Source of the DNA: Trichococcus shcherbakoviae
GTDB taxonomy: Bacteria > Bacillota > Bacilli > Lactobacillales > Aerococcaceae
Assembly (NCBI RefSeq): GCF_963666195.1
Contig: NZ_OY762653.1
Coordinates: 434,001 to 498,000, forward strand
DNA length: 64,000 nucleotides
Reading direction: 5' to 3'
Shown: positions 9,074 to 17,055 of the stretch, one piece after another
How the letters are laid out: each line of letters starts with the position of its first letter
How positions within the stretch are numbered: position 1 is the first letter of the stretch
The notes under the pieces: generated by a model
What the model was told of the DNA's origin: nothing
Databases searched by the model: none
Seen by the model: only the letters and a program-made list of their open reading frames with translations
Program-made: the position numbers and the translations under genes

Positions 9074-9114
9074 AAAAATAAGCACAAACGTTTAAGTCGT
9101 TTGCGCTTATTTTT
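9074..9114. terminator. Bidirectional terminator after the deoR-HAD operon
   Basis: A long stem (AAAAATAAGC.CAAACG with CGTTTG.GCTTATTTTT) lies 57 bp beyond the HAD gene stop. It is symmetric enough to work in both directions. Confidence 0.85.
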
Positions 9115-9170
9115 GAGGAACGATCCAAATATCATTTAATTTTTTTATGCGCTTCCTGAATCCGTTTCGT

Positions 9171-9983
9171 TTATCCAATACACTTTGCCAATGCATTATA
9201 AAAACCACTCTCATCATTCGTCCCAGTTACATAATCAGCTGCTTGTTTTACTTCATCAGGGGCATTGCCCATCGCAATTCCTTTACCAGAGTGTATGATC
9301 ATCGGCATATCATTAAAATTATCGCCGATTGCTAAAGTATTTGCTAATTCAACACCATATTTTTCACACAAAAAGTGAAGTGCGCCCAGCTTTGATACTT
9401 GATTATTGACGATTTCCATATAGGTATCTTTTGATCGGTAGTAAGATATGTTTGATAAGTTCGCCTCCGCTAACTCATCCTCCAGTTTTTGGATGTCATC
9501 CGGATTTCCCATGCACAGTATCTTGTGGACAGGTAAATGCTCCTTCAGGAAATCTTCCATTGAGATCGATTCTGGATCCATTTTTGTGATTGCCGCTTCC
9601 TGCTTGACCCACTCATCTTTACGTTCAACGTACCACCGCTCGCGGGAATAGATATTGAAGCTTATTTCCGGAAACTTTGTGGATACTGCCCGATAGAGTT
9701 GTAATGCGTCCAGTCGCTCCAAAGTCAGGCTGTACAGATCAACAAATGATCCTTCTGTATATTGTGTGATCAGCGCTCCGTTGAAGCAAACCAGTGGTGA
9801 AGACAGCTGGACTTCATCGGCGATTGAAGTCATTGCTCCTGGCGGTCTGGCGGATGCCAGAATAATTTTCGTGCCTTGCTTAACCAAGTCCTGAATGATT
9901 TGGATGGCTTCGGCTGGAACTTCATGCTTTGAATCTAATAACGTGCCATCTATATCGCTGAATACCAACTCAATTTTTGTCAT
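9171..9983 (-). CDS. HAD-superfamily sugar phosphatase, Cof type
   Basis: This 270-residue protein belongs to the Cof/HAD-IIB phosphatases, which hydrolyse sugar phosphates and other small phosphate esters. The catalytic motif SDIDGTLLD is at residues 9-17, and the metal-binding motif GDNFNDMPM is near 217-225, with the type IIB cap between. Its ATG overlaps the end of the DeoR-family gene by four bases, so the pair is one operon. The partner suggests a sugar-phosphate-responsive unit; the substrate cannot be read from the sequence. Confidence 0.9.
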   Translation of the reverse strand: MTKIELVFSDIDGTLLDSKHEVPAEAIQIIQDLVKQGTKIILASARPPGAMTSIADEVQLSSPLVCFNGALITQYTEGSFVDLYSLTLERLDALQLYRAVSTKFPEISFNIYSRERWYVERKDEWVKQEAAITKMDPESISMEDFLKEHLPVHKILCMGNPDDIQKLEDELAEANLSNISYYRSKDTYMEIVNNQVSKLGALHFLCEKYGVELANTLAIGDNFNDMPMIIHSGKGIAMGNAPDEVKQAADYVTGTNDESGFYNALAKCIG

Positions 9984-10741
9984 ACCGTTTCCTCCTCAAA
10001 GATGATCTCTGTTTGATTTTCGAAATAAGCCTGCTGTTTTGGTGCCAAAACTTTATCTGTAATGAAGCAATCGATGTCCTGGTAATTTGCGCCTTTATAC
10101 TGCGCTTCTTTGCTGAATTTCTGATTTTCAGCAACCAGCACCACTTGGCGGCTTTGTTTCACCACTTTCTGTTTGATCAAGGCGTTGTTCGCTTCTTTGA
10201 AAAAGACGCCCCCTTTCTCCAAACTTGCCGCTCCGATGAAGCAAATGTCAAATTTTATCGCATCCATTTCTTCCAAACTTCGGACTGAAAAGAAAAACCT
10301 GTCTTCATGGTTGAACTCTCCGCCCAATAGGTGAACCTTTACTTTAGGATTCATTCCCAATGCAAAAGCATTGTCCAGAGAATGCGTATAAACTGTACAC
10401 ATTTTGTTTAGTTTCTGCGCTGCCAACAATAACGTAGTCGATACATCCAAAAACAGCGTGCTGTTTTCTGGTATTTCTTCCAAAACTTTCTCAGCCATTT
10501 TTTCTTTTTCAGGTTTATGTATGCCTGTCCGCTCCCCAAAACTGAGTATCTTCGTTCTGTCTTCAGCTAGCATAATGCCTCCATGCGTACGGACAGCCGT
10601 TCCTGTTTTTAGGAATTCCAGGATATCACGACGCGCAGTGTCAGATGAAATCTGGAATGCTTCCATTATCTCTTTTTTGGAAAGTCTTTTTTTCTTCTCC
10701 AGCAGCTGTTGGATCTGCTGGATGCGCTCTTCTTGGTACAT
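9980..10741 (-). CDS. DeoR/GlpR-family transcriptional regulator
   Basis: This 253-residue repressor has an N-terminal winged helix (LSKKEIMEAFQISSDTARRD, about 18-37) and the DeoR sugar-phosphate sensor domain from about residue 75. It is the first gene of a two-gene operon with the HAD phosphatase. DeoR proteins usually regulate sugar or nucleoside use and respond to a phosphorylated intermediate. No transport or kinase gene is next to it, so its regulon lies elsewhere or is limited to this operon. Confidence 0.92.
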   Translation of the reverse strand: MYQEERIQQIQQLLEKKKRLSKKEIMEAFQISSDTARRDILEFLKTGTAVRTHGGIMLAEDRTKILSFGERTGIHKPEKEKMAEKVLEEIPENSTLFLDVSTTLLLAAQKLNKMCTVYTHSLDNAFALGMNPKVKVHLLGGEFNHEDRFFFSVRSLEEMDAIKFDICFIGAASLEKGGVFFKEANNALIKQKVVKQSRQVVLVAENQKFSKEAQYKGANYQDIDCFITDKVLAPKQQAYFENQTEIIFEEETV

Positions 10742-10815
10742 CTTCCCACCACCTTTAATTGAATTATATAAGCAATTATAAGCATTTGCAAGTTTATCTA
10801 AGTGTTAAAAATAAT

Positions 10816-10861
10816 TAAAAACCCAGCACAAACGTTTAGTCGTTTGTGCCGGGTTATTTTT
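10816..10861. terminator. Terminator after the unknown gene at 10868-11359
   Basis: An AACCC.GCACAAACG / CGTTTGTGC.GGGTT hairpin with flanking A and T runs lies 7 bp beyond the stop. It shares its core (ACAAACG, CGTTTG) with the terminator at 9074-9114. Confidence 0.85.
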
Positions 10862-10867
10862 AGACAT

Positions 10868-11359
10868 TCAAATTAAGATTTTATTTTTGAACGAAGAGCT
10901 ATTCTTCAAAATGACTTTTTCTTCAAGTCCGCGGATCAGGCGGCCTTCTTTGTCATAGACATGGCTTCGAGCTTTTTGGATGTCAGCCATCGCAAGGATA
11001 AGCCTGTCGCGTATTGGTTCAGGCAATTCATCGAAAAGGAACGATTCTTTGTTAAGATTGTATTTCCCTCGCAGCGATTCCACTTCTCCGGCTTTCTTCA
11101 GTCGGTACGTTCGTTTGGGCAAGGCGCCTTCGATTGTGCGTTTTTCGATCCGATAGACATAGTTTTTGTCGTCGTAGACGATTTCGAGAGCACCGCTGTT
11201 GGTGCGGTTGTACTGCACATGCTTGTGATTTTCCTTATGCAGTTCCCACCAGGCTTTGATCCCCGCAATCGCTTCTTCCTCAGTTTTATAGCTGCCGTGT
11301 TCCTTACGAATGTTGCCGATACGATTCTGCCAATAGTTGGTATACACTGTTTGACTCAT
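10868..11359 (-). CDS. Conserved-looking protein of unknown function, 163 residues
   Basis: I do not recognise this protein. It is soluble and charged, begins MSQTVYTNYW, is rich in Lys, Arg and Glu, has a repeated RL/YRI pattern in the middle and ends in a basic tail (SSFKNKILI). It has its own terminator and no close partner: the next gene upstream on the same strand is the small ORF of the zeta module, about 190 bp away. A weak ribosome-binding site (GGGCGG) lies before the ATG at 11359. Length, coding bias and the terminator support a real gene. Confidence 0.7.
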   Translation of the reverse strand: MSQTVYTNYWQNRIGNIRKEHGSYKTEEEAIAGIKAWWELHKENHKHVQYNRTNSGALEIVYDDKNYVYRIEKRTIEGALPKRTYRLKKAGEVESLRGKYNLNKESFLFDELPEPIRDRLILAMADIQKARSHVYDKEGRLIRGLEEKVILKNSSSFKNKILI

Positions 11360-11476
11360 ACAATCCGCCCTTTCGATAATGTTGTAATCGCTATCATTGT
11401 ATGACTAATCCGGAATTTTTGCAAGGGAAGATACTTGAAAGAACTTGAAGCCTCCCCTCATCAACAGTCTCATTAA

Positions 11477-11543
11477 AAAAATCCTCCCAAGTATTTGAAG
11501 TTTGGTGGGAGAACCAAATTTCAAACTCTTGATGAGAATTTTT
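11477..11543. repeat. Hairpin element E1 (67 bp), related to 14502-14570
   Basis: An imperfect palindrome with ends AAAAATCCTC and GAGAATTTTT has inner arms of about 18 nt that pair with three mismatches. It is alignable with the element at 14502-14570. It follows the small ORF of the zeta module and could act as its terminator. Confidence 0.55.
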
Positions 11544-11550
11544 ACATTTT

Positions 11551-11712
11551 TTACTTATCCAATCCAACAAGCTTACGTTGTTTCCTGTTTGCTTCCTCTG
11601 CGACATATTTTAAGACTGTCTTGAATTCTTTCCTCGTTGCATTCTTAGTGAAAGTTCCAAAATTACGATTGTATTTTGCCATGATTTCTTCTGCTTTTTC
11701 TTTTTCAACCAT
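11551..11712 (-). CDS. Small basic protein (53 residues) coupled to the zeta-like gene
   Basis: The ATG at 11712 lies inside the last codons of the zeta-like gene (8-bp overlap), a typical sign of translational coupling. The product is helical, charged and Lys/Arg-rich (KYVAEEANRKQRKL near the end). I do not recognise the family. The position suggests an antitoxin or accessory protein, but known epsilon antitoxins lie upstream of zeta, so this is only an inference. Confidence 0.6.
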   Translation of the reverse strand: MVEKEKAEEIMAKYNRNFGTFTKNATRKEFKTVLKYVAEEANRKQRKLVGLDK

Positions 11713-12376
11713 CCAAATTCTCCTCCAATTCTTCAACAGTATATTGTTTTGGTAAAATCAGATCGATGTTTTCAACATCTTCCAGCACTTCTGAAATTTT
11801 ATTTTCATAGTCTTTGAAGATAACAATTAGTTCAACCGCATCTCCAAAAATTTCTTTTACTTTTGCTATATTTTCACGAGATTTAAAGTAGGCATTAATG
11901 AACCGCTCTTTCGGTACAAATCTGCCTTCTGCTTTTTCACGTTCCTTTGTAAATTGCCAAGCAATAAATGGATCTTGATAAACATAGTAGAGTGACACTT
12001 CGTAATTCCGTTTTATCGCGCGTTGAATATTCTGAGTAGATTTGCCTATTGCAAAAGTTCCATCGAGAATAAAAGAATATCCTTCTTTCAAAAGATGGGT
12101 AAATGCGTGATCTACAAGCCAAGATGCACCTTTTTGAAAGTCACTGGAATTCAATCCGTTGTAATCAGGAAATTGACTGCGAAATTCATCAGCATCTATA
12201 ATACAAAGATTGTCCGATAGTTCTGCTAAGGCGGTTGCTACTTCAGTTTTACCAGCACCTGGGCTACCAGCCATAAAAATAGCAACTTTATCAGGAACCA
12301 TTATCTTATCTGCAACAACTCTTTTAACAAAATTTTGCTTATGAGCTTTTGCATACAGCAAAGATGCATCATCCAC
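11705..12376 (-). CDS. Zeta-toxin-like P-loop kinase
   Basis: This 223-residue protein has the Zeta family fold signs: Walker A GSPGAGKT at 37-44, DADEFR at 61-66 and a conserved helical body ending in a Glu/Asp-rich tail. Zeta toxins phosphorylate UDP-N-acetylglucosamine and block peptidoglycan synthesis, although many chromosomal relatives act on other small molecules. No epsilon antitoxin lies upstream. Instead a 53-residue ORF overlaps its 3' end. The function as a toxin is therefore likely by family but not shown by context. Confidence 0.82.
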   Translation of the reverse strand: MDDASLLYAKAHKQNFVKRVVADKIMVPDKVAIFMAGSPGAGKTEVATALAELSDNLCIIDADEFRSQFPDYNGLNSSDFQKGASWLVDHAFTHLLKEGYSFILDGTFAIGKSTQNIQRAIKRNYEVSLYYVYQDPFIAWQFTKEREKAEGRFVPKERFINAYFKSRENIAKVKEIFGDAVELIVIFKDYENKISEVLEDVENIDLILPKQYTVEELEENLDG

Positions 12377-12534
12377 TTAATCAACTCCCATCATCGATAA
12401 TTATTCATAAACTTAGGATTTCTATTTCTCCCTAAAGGATATCATATAATTCACCAAAAACAATAAAGTAAATCTAGAAGCGCTAACCTTCTTTGTTGTT
12501 AAAAGAAAAAAATAAAAGAAATAGAACTTTACAT

Positions 12535-12565
12535 TTGACTTGGAGTGAACTCCAAGGTTTAAAGT
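12535..12565 (+). promoter_or_regulatory. MerR-type promoter P1 with 19-bp spacer, upstream of aldo/keto reductase
   Basis: TTGACT (12535-12540) and TAAAGT (12560-12565) are 19 bp apart, and the spacer carries the dyad CTTGGAGT-GA-ACTCCAAG. Over-long spacers with a central dyad are the hallmark of promoters activated by MerR-family regulators. Two more promoters of this design lie at 26540-26570 and 27728-27758. No MerR gene is in the window. Confidence 0.88.
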
Positions 12566-12599
12566 AGACTTATCAAATAAAATGATGGAGGAAAATACT

Positions 12600-13454
12600 A
12601 TGGAACAAACGTATATCACATTGAATGACGGAAACAAAATCCCGCAATTTGGACTGGGTGTCTTCCAGATTTCAGGGGACGAAAAGACCAAGGAAGCTTG
12701 TTTGGAAGCCTTCAAATTAGGCTATCGTCATGTCGATACTGCGCATGCCTATCAAAACGAGCGCGGAGTCGGTCAGGCTGTAAAAGAAAGCGGCCTTCCG
12801 AGAGAAGAAATCTGGATCACGACGAAACTGTGGCCAAGCGAATACGGCGAAGGCAAGACAGCAAAAGCCATCGACAAAATGCTGGGTCGTCTTCAGACGG
12901 ATTACATCGACCTTCTTCTGTTGCATCAACAATTCGGCGATTACCTGGGTGCTTGGAAAGATATGGAAAAAGCTGTCGCTGAAGGCAAAGTGAAGAGCAT
13001 CGGCTTGAGCAACTTCGAATCCGAACGTTTGGAAGAAGTACTCGCTGCCGCAACGATCAATCCATCTGTTTTGCAAGTCGAATGCCACCCTTACTATCAA
13101 CAAAACGATCTGAAGAAACGGATCGCGCCTTATAACACAGTCATCGAAAGCTGGTATCCGCTGGGACATGGCGATGCGGCCTTGATCGAAGAGCCCGTTT
13201 TCACTAAATTAGCAGAAAAATACGGGAAAACGAACGCCCAGATCATCCTGCGGTGGCACATCCAGGAAGGCATCATTGTTTTCCCTAAATCATCAAATCC
13301 AGTGCACATCAAAGAGAACATCGACATTTTCGATTTTGAATTGAGTGAGGAAGAAATGAACGAAATCCGTCAACTGGACAAAGGTTTCCGCTATTACACA
13401 CGGACACTTGCTGAACAAGAAGAAGCGCTCAGCCAATTTGTGCCGGCTGATTAA
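12600..13454 (+). CDS. Aldo/keto reductase (AKR5-like)
   Basis: This 284-residue NADPH-dependent reductase acts on aldehydes such as methylglyoxal and other carbonyls. The family signatures are present: GLGVFQ near the start, the catalytic Asp and Tyr in DTAHAYQNE (residues 44-52), Lys in TTKLWP, His in LLLHQ, GLSNFE near 139 and the nucleotide-binding end FPKSSNP. I use the ATG at 12600 because GGAGG lies 8 nt before it; an upstream in-frame ATG at 12585 overlaps that site. The MerR-type promoter P1 suggests induction by reactive electrophiles. A terminator follows at 13480. Confidence 0.93.
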   Translation: MEQTYITLNDGNKIPQFGLGVFQISGDEKTKEACLEAFKLGYRHVDTAHAYQNERGVGQAVKESGLPREEIWITTKLWPSEYGEGKTAKAIDKMLGRLQTDYIDLLLLHQQFGDYLGAWKDMEKAVAEGKVKSIGLSNFESERLEEVLAAATINPSVLQVECHPYYQQNDLKKRIAPYNTVIESWYPLGHGDAALIEEPVFTKLAEKYGKTNAQIILRWHIQEGIIVFPKSSNPVHIKENIDIFDFELSEEEMNEIRQLDKGFRYYTRTLAEQEEALSQFVPAD

Positions 13455-13479
13455 GAGAAAAGTACCAGATAATATTAAG

Positions 13480-13535
13480 GAGAACCTCACAAGAAATGCT
13501 ATTATGCATGCATTTCTTATAGAGGTTCTCTTTTT
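13480..13535 (+). terminator. Terminator of the aldo/keto reductase gene
   Basis: GAGAACCTC and GAGGTTCTC arms enclose a second stem (AGAAATGC with GCATTTCT) and are followed by TTTTT. The 180 bp beyond it, up to the hicA promoter, show no gene. Confidence 0.85.
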
Positions 13536-13683
13536 GGCAGCTTCGGACCGTATGAGCAGGCGCTAATACATAACAAGTCACTACCATTCCTCTCGATTGG
13601 AACCATCATAAGAGCCAGCGTGCTAATTGATGAAAAATCGGAAACCGTGATTTAGCGATACTTCTTCACTCCCTGTATCTATT

Positions 13684-13752
13684 CGAAGTGAACTTCGTAT
13701 GATTATGGTAGGTTCTATTTGACAACAACAAAAATACGTACTATATTACGTA
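13684..13752 (+). promoter_or_regulatory. hicA promoter with overlapping palindromic operator
   Basis: TTGACA (13719-13724) and TATATT (13742-13747) are 17 bp apart. The inverted repeat ATACGTA / TACGTAT overlaps the -10 box, a good candidate site for autoregulation by HicB. A separate perfect 14-bp palindrome (CGAAGT-GA-ACTTCG) lies upstream at 13684-13697. Confidence 0.85.
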
Positions 13753-13770
13753 TGAAGAAAGAGGCTTACC

Positions 13771-13953
13771 ATGGACTCAAGGGAATTGATTTCGATAATA
13801 ATGAATGATGGTTGGGTATTAGTTAACATAAGAGGCAGTCACCACCAATTCAGACACCTACTAAAACCTGGGCGCGTTACAGTACCACATCCAAAAAAGG
13901 ATTTACCTAAAGGTACAGTGCATAGCATCCTCAAACAAGCGGGGTTGAAGTAA
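13771..13953 (+). CDS. hicA: HicA-family mRNA interferase toxin
   Basis: This 60-residue double-stranded-RNA-binding-fold toxin inactivates mRNA by binding and cleavage. The family pattern is clear: an N-terminal helix, GW at 14-15, catalytic His24 in GSHHQF, VPHP, and a final helix with GT.HSILKQAGL. GAGG lies before the ATG. It is co-transcribed with hicB 46 bp downstream from a strong promoter with an operator-like palindrome. Confidence 0.95.
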   Translation: MDSRELISIIMNDGWVLVNIRGSHHQFRHLLKPGRVTVPHPKKDLPKGTVHSILKQAGLK

Positions 13954-13999
13954 CCCCTCGCCTTCTAAATTTATTCAACAATAGAAAGGAAGTATCCTT

Positions 14000-14389
14000 A
14001 TGGTACTGTATTATGCTATTTTTAATCCCGAAGGCACGCAATTCAATATATCGTTTCCGGATTTACCGGAGTTGTTCACCAGCGGAGATGACATGTCCGA
14101 TGCCCTGCACATGGCAAAAGATGCTTTGGAAGGCTATCTGCTTTGGCTTGAGGATGAAAAAGAGGCTTTTCCTCCGGCATCCGAATATGATGAAATTTCT
14201 CCTTCTAAGGGAGATTTGTTGATTCCGATCGAAGCAAATCTCGAAGTGGCTAGACTCAAGGAAAACACGAAAATGATCAAGAAAACTTTGACGATTCCGA
14301 ATTACGTCAATGCACTCGCGGAAAAAGAAGGCATCAATTTTTCGCAAACATTGACGGAAGTGTTGAAGGAGAAATTACAGATACATTAA
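14000..14389 (+). CDS. hicB: HicB-family antitoxin with ribbon-helix-helix domain
   Basis: This 129-residue antitoxin has an N-terminal partially degraded RNase-H-like domain (ISFPDLPELFTSGDD, then a DALHMAKDALEGYL helix) that binds HicA. A C-terminal ribbon-helix-helix region (TLTIPNYVNALAEKEG.NFSQTLTEVL) should bind the operator at the hicA promoter. AGAAAGGAAG lies before the ATG. Confidence 0.95.
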   Translation: MVLYYAIFNPEGTQFNISFPDLPELFTSGDDMSDALHMAKDALEGYLLWLEDEKEAFPPASEYDEISPSKGDLLIPIEANLEVARLKENTKMIKKTLTIPNYVNALAEKEGINFSQTLTEVLKEKLQIH

Positions 14390-14501
14390 GCAGTTGGATG
14401 TTCGTATATAGCAATCCTCGTTGGAGATGAGGTCTCTCTTTAATGCCATTTGATATTTACAACCCAAATAAAAATCTGATACACTATTCATGTCGCAAGA
14501 C

Positions 14502-14570
14502 AAAAATCCTCCTAAGTCCTGAATATTGGTTGGCGAACCGAATTTATTCTGTGGATTATCGAGGATTTTT
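14502..14570. repeat. Hairpin element E2 (69 bp), related to 11477-11543
   Basis: The ends AAAAATCCTC and GAGGATTTTT are perfect 10-bp inverted arms. It shares with E1 the pattern AAAAATCCTCC-AAGT, TTGGT, GAACC, AATTT in the same order. It lies between hicB and the orphan HicB-like gene. Confidence 0.6.
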
Positions 14571-14616
14571 TTGTTATAAAATTTCAGTTAGTCCGATGTC
14601 CTGGAAGGAGCAAAAT

Positions 14617-14856
14617 ATGAAAATTTTATATCCAGCAACATTCGAAAAAGACGGTGGCTATATACTCGTCCAGTTCCCCGATATACCTGAAGCAATGACA
14701 CAAGGTGCAACTGCCCAAGAAGCACACGCCAAGGCGAAAGAAGTATTGGGCTTGGCATTAGATGGTAAGCAAGATTTTCCTGAAGCAACTGCGGTGGATG
14801 TCTTGGAGAGAAAGTATCCGGATAAAACAGTCACTCTGATTGAGATCGATTTCTGA
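14617..14856 (+). CDS. Orphan HicB-like antitoxin domain protein
   Basis: This 79-residue protein matches the HicB N-terminal fold (YPATFEKDGGYILVQFPDIP, then a QEAHAKAKEVLGLAL helix) but lacks a DNA-binding tail. I choose the ATG at 14617 because GGAAGGAG precedes it; the longer frame from 14443 has no such site. No hicA is next to it. It may be a leftover of a second module or a regulator acting on the HicA next door. Confidence 0.8.
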   Translation: MKILYPATFEKDGGYILVQFPDIPEAMTQGATAQEAHAKAKEVLGLALDGKQDFPEATAVDVLERKYPDKTVTLIEIDF

Positions 14857-14869
14857 CAGTCGGCTTGAG

Positions 14870-14995
14870 TTCTTTTGAGGACGTGTAGCAACAGCTGCCG
14901 TTCCATTTCAAAGCTTTGTTTTGATTTTCCTCACAGTACTCACCACTTTACTTGATTTGTATACAACAAACCATAAATGAAAGCAGTACGAAAGT
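14870..14995 (-). pseudogene. Remnants of a second mmuM 3' end and of an abiEi 5' region
   Basis: Bases 14878-14920 resemble the mmuM segment that encodes the GGCC motif (compare 17105-17140). Bases 14922-14995 align with 16862-16940, which holds the abiEi start and its promoter region. In this order they represent a collapsed extra copy of the abiE/mmuM-end unit. No open frame remains. Confidence 0.6.
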
Positions 14996-15053
14996 CATAA
15001 ACAAGGCTTGAAAGAAATACTCGGGGTATGACCACCCCACTACTAAAAGACAC

Positions 15054-15100
15054 AAAACCCATCATACTCTATTTTGCATAAAGAATGATGGGTTTATTTT
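15054..15100. terminator. Terminator, duplicated copy
   Basis: AAAACCCATCAT and ATGATGGGTTT arms are followed by TATTTTATT. It is a close copy of the mmuM terminator at 16992-17040 and follows the mmuM fragment in the same way. Confidence 0.85.
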
Positions 15101-15116
15101 ATTATGTTTATTCCAA

Positions 15117-15335
15117 CTAAAGAATTGCAGCAAAGGTTTCTTTCAACAATCTGATTTCTTTGGATGATGTGTAGCAACAGCCACCGAACCATTTGCATCC
15201 CAATCCGTGCCATTTCAATGCTTGATTTGAGAACACTTTGTCCACTGCATGACTGTGCGTCCATACTTTTGTGGTAGGATCGTAGATTGCTCCCGAATTC
15301 GGATAAGCGACCACTGGAATAGCGACTTCGAGAAA
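15117..15335 (-). pseudogene. 3'-terminal fragment of homocysteine S-methyltransferase gene (mmuM)
   Basis: The frame encodes about 68 C-terminal residues matching the mmuM product (VAYPNSGA, THSHAVD, GGCCYTS, LLKETFAAIL). The nucleotide match to 17056-17260 is about 85% by eye, continues through the terminator and ends abruptly near 15,335. With no start or N-terminal domain it cannot be active. It lies directly beyond abiEii, so the abiE pair is bracketed by two mmuM 3' ends in direct orientation. Confidence 0.85.
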
Positions 15336-15419
15336 CAGAACCACCTAATGCAGAACGAAAAAGCCACTGATGCAATTTAATTTAGCAAGAGCTACTTTTT
15401 TTATGCATAAGGTAACTTA

Positions 15420-16268
15420 TTATAATTGTGTTAAAGCAATAACTAACTCATCAACTGCATTTAAGGTATCTTGAAATGTTAGGTTATCTACATAATGGCT
15501 ATTCTTCTTTTCGTAGCTTTTCCATACTCGTTCTAACTCAGGGCTATCATGAATATCTTTTAAAATAGCCAGAGCGTCCTCTAATAAATTTGGCGTATTC
15601 CGTTTTTTCATCGTATTCAGCAAAGCCTCGTGAAGCAACTCCATATTTATCCTGTTTCTTTCAAAAAGATGCAGTGCATAGACGTCATAATAATCTCTGG
15701 CTCGTGTGTTAGCAATAGAACGATTCAATATTGTTTGCAGCTTTTCTGCCAGGACCGTTTCAAGAGGATAGGATAATATAGAAAATGATTCAAGGTTCAA
15801 AAGAGAGTCTTGTTTTATAGTTGTCGCTTCCGGTGTAATCGCATCGCCAGTAGTGAGGTCTAAATAAAAAGGGACACGCATGGTACCGCCAACCCACCCT
15901 TGCAAAGCAATACGAATACCCGGATAATCATCTTCTTCACGGATATCTTGTACTTGCAAAACATCATAAGTGATGCCGTCATCGGTTGCAATTTGTCCGA
16001 TTTCACTGAGAACTTGCTTAATTTTTTCCGTGGTCAGGGTGAACCCTGTCACCGTTGTATCCAGATCCATAGTCGTGCGCTTATCGCTTCCAATAAACAG
16101 CCCTACCAAATATCCACCTTTCAGAATAAAATTTTCTTTATAAGCAGATTGACTTAACCGAAAAAGAAATCGTTCCATAATGAAGTTACGCTGCAGTAGT
16201 TGTGCAGGGATACCCGTCTTGGTTTGTATGTTTCTGATTTTTTGTTTCACTTGGATTGGGGTTATCAC
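15420..16268 (-). CDS. abiEii: AbiEii-type nucleotidyltransferase toxin
   Basis: This 282-residue protein belongs to the AbiEii/DUF1814 nucleotidyltransferases, toxins of type IV toxin-antitoxin abortive-infection systems. The polymerase-beta-like core shows GGYLVG at 51-56 and the metal-binding DLD with Asp68 and Asp70, followed by the family's Arg/Lys-rich segment (SIANTRARDYYDVYAL). It overlaps abiEi by four bases. The gene is more AT-rich than mmuM beside it. Confidence 0.93.
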   Translation of the reverse strand: MITPIQVKQKIRNIQTKTGIPAQLLQRNFIMERFLFRLSQSAYKENFILKGGYLVGLFIGSDKRTTMDLDTTVTGFTLTTEKIKQVLSEIGQIATDDGITYDVLQVQDIREEDDYPGIRIALQGWVGGTMRVPFYLDLTTGDAITPEATTIKQDSLLNLESFSILSYPLETVLAEKLQTILNRSIANTRARDYYDVYALHLFERNRINMELLHEALLNTMKKRNTPNLLEDALAILKDIHDSPELERVWKSYEKKNSHYVDNLTFQDTLNAVDELVIALTQL

Positions 16269-16885
16269 AATAATACCTCCACGTAAGTTTTTAATTTGTC
16301 CAGAACCTTATATTTTTTTGCAAGGTTCAGCAATTTAGGGATATTCTTGTCTGCTCTCTTCATGTATTTTACGATTGCTTGCAACCGCACATCTTCGTCC
16401 GCTTCATACCGCGTGTTGAACATGTCGCACAAAGTTCGTTCCATCGAATAGACAACTATATCATTCCCGTTACTGCTTTTAACTGTCGTTTGATCCTCTT
16501 GCCAAAGCGATCGCTCCTTCCATACCACAGAAATGGGTTCCTCTTTAATTTTTTTCGAATGGTAACCGCGTGGGAAGGTCATCGTGTAGATAAAGGGTGT
16601 AACGTCGGACAAACCATGCAAGTAAAGTGCTGTTTCATGGGAGTATATGCCTTTCGCAAATCGCTTTTGAAAAACGTACGTGTCGTCTTCATAGTATAAC
16701 GGCGATAAATAGATTCCCCCACTGACCTTTTCAAATCCCTCTTTTTTTAAATAATTCAAAGAGGATTGATTCGCATAGCCACTCTCTTTTAAAGTAGCCA
16801 AGAAAACAAAACCATGGTTTTTTTCTACCTGGTTCGCAACCAGTTCCGTTAATTTATTTTGATTTTCCAACACAGTTCTCACCAC
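16265..16885 (-). CDS. abiEi: AbiEi-type antitoxin and transcriptional regulator
   Basis: This 206-residue antitoxin has an N-terminal winged-helix domain (about 20-65) and the AbiEi C-terminal antitoxin domain (about 70-200: SHETALYLHGLSD, MERTLCDMF). It represses its own operon and counteracts AbiEii. The start is uncertain: GTG at 16885 or 16882, or a GTG at 16873, all lack a strong Shine-Dalgarno. The same start region is preserved in the relic at 14922-14995. Confidence 0.9.
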   Translation of the reverse strand: MVRTVLENQNKLTELVANQVEKNHGFVFLATLKESGYANQSSLNYLKKEGFEKVSGGIYLSPLYYEDDTYVFQKRFAKGIYSHETALYLHGLSDVTPFIYTMTFPRGYHSKKIKEEPISVVWKERSLWQEDQTTVKSSNGNDIVVYSMERTLCDMFNTRYEADEDVRLQAIVKYMKRADKNIPKLLNLAKKYKVLDKLKTYVEVLL

Positions 16886-16991
16886 TTTTTTTGATTTATA
16901 TACAGCAAATTATAACCAAACGTAGTACGAAAGTCAAAAAATAGGACCAAAACAATACACGGGCTTGACCACTCCACTCCTCAACAAACAC

Positions 16992-17040
16992 AAAACCCAT
17001 CATCCTCTTATTTTTCATAAAGGATGATGGGTTTATTTTA
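16992..17040. terminator. mmuM terminator
   Basis: AAACCCATCATCCT and AGGATGATGGGTTT arms enclose a short loop and are followed by a T-rich run. It lies 16 bp beyond the mmuM stop and is duplicated at 15054-15100. Confidence 0.9.
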
Positions 17041-17055
17041 TTATGTTTATTCCAA

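Noticed and set aside
14588-14906. Minus-strand frames opposite the orphan HicB-like gene
   Set aside because: They are shadows; the plus-strand frame has a ribosome-binding site and the HicB fold pattern.
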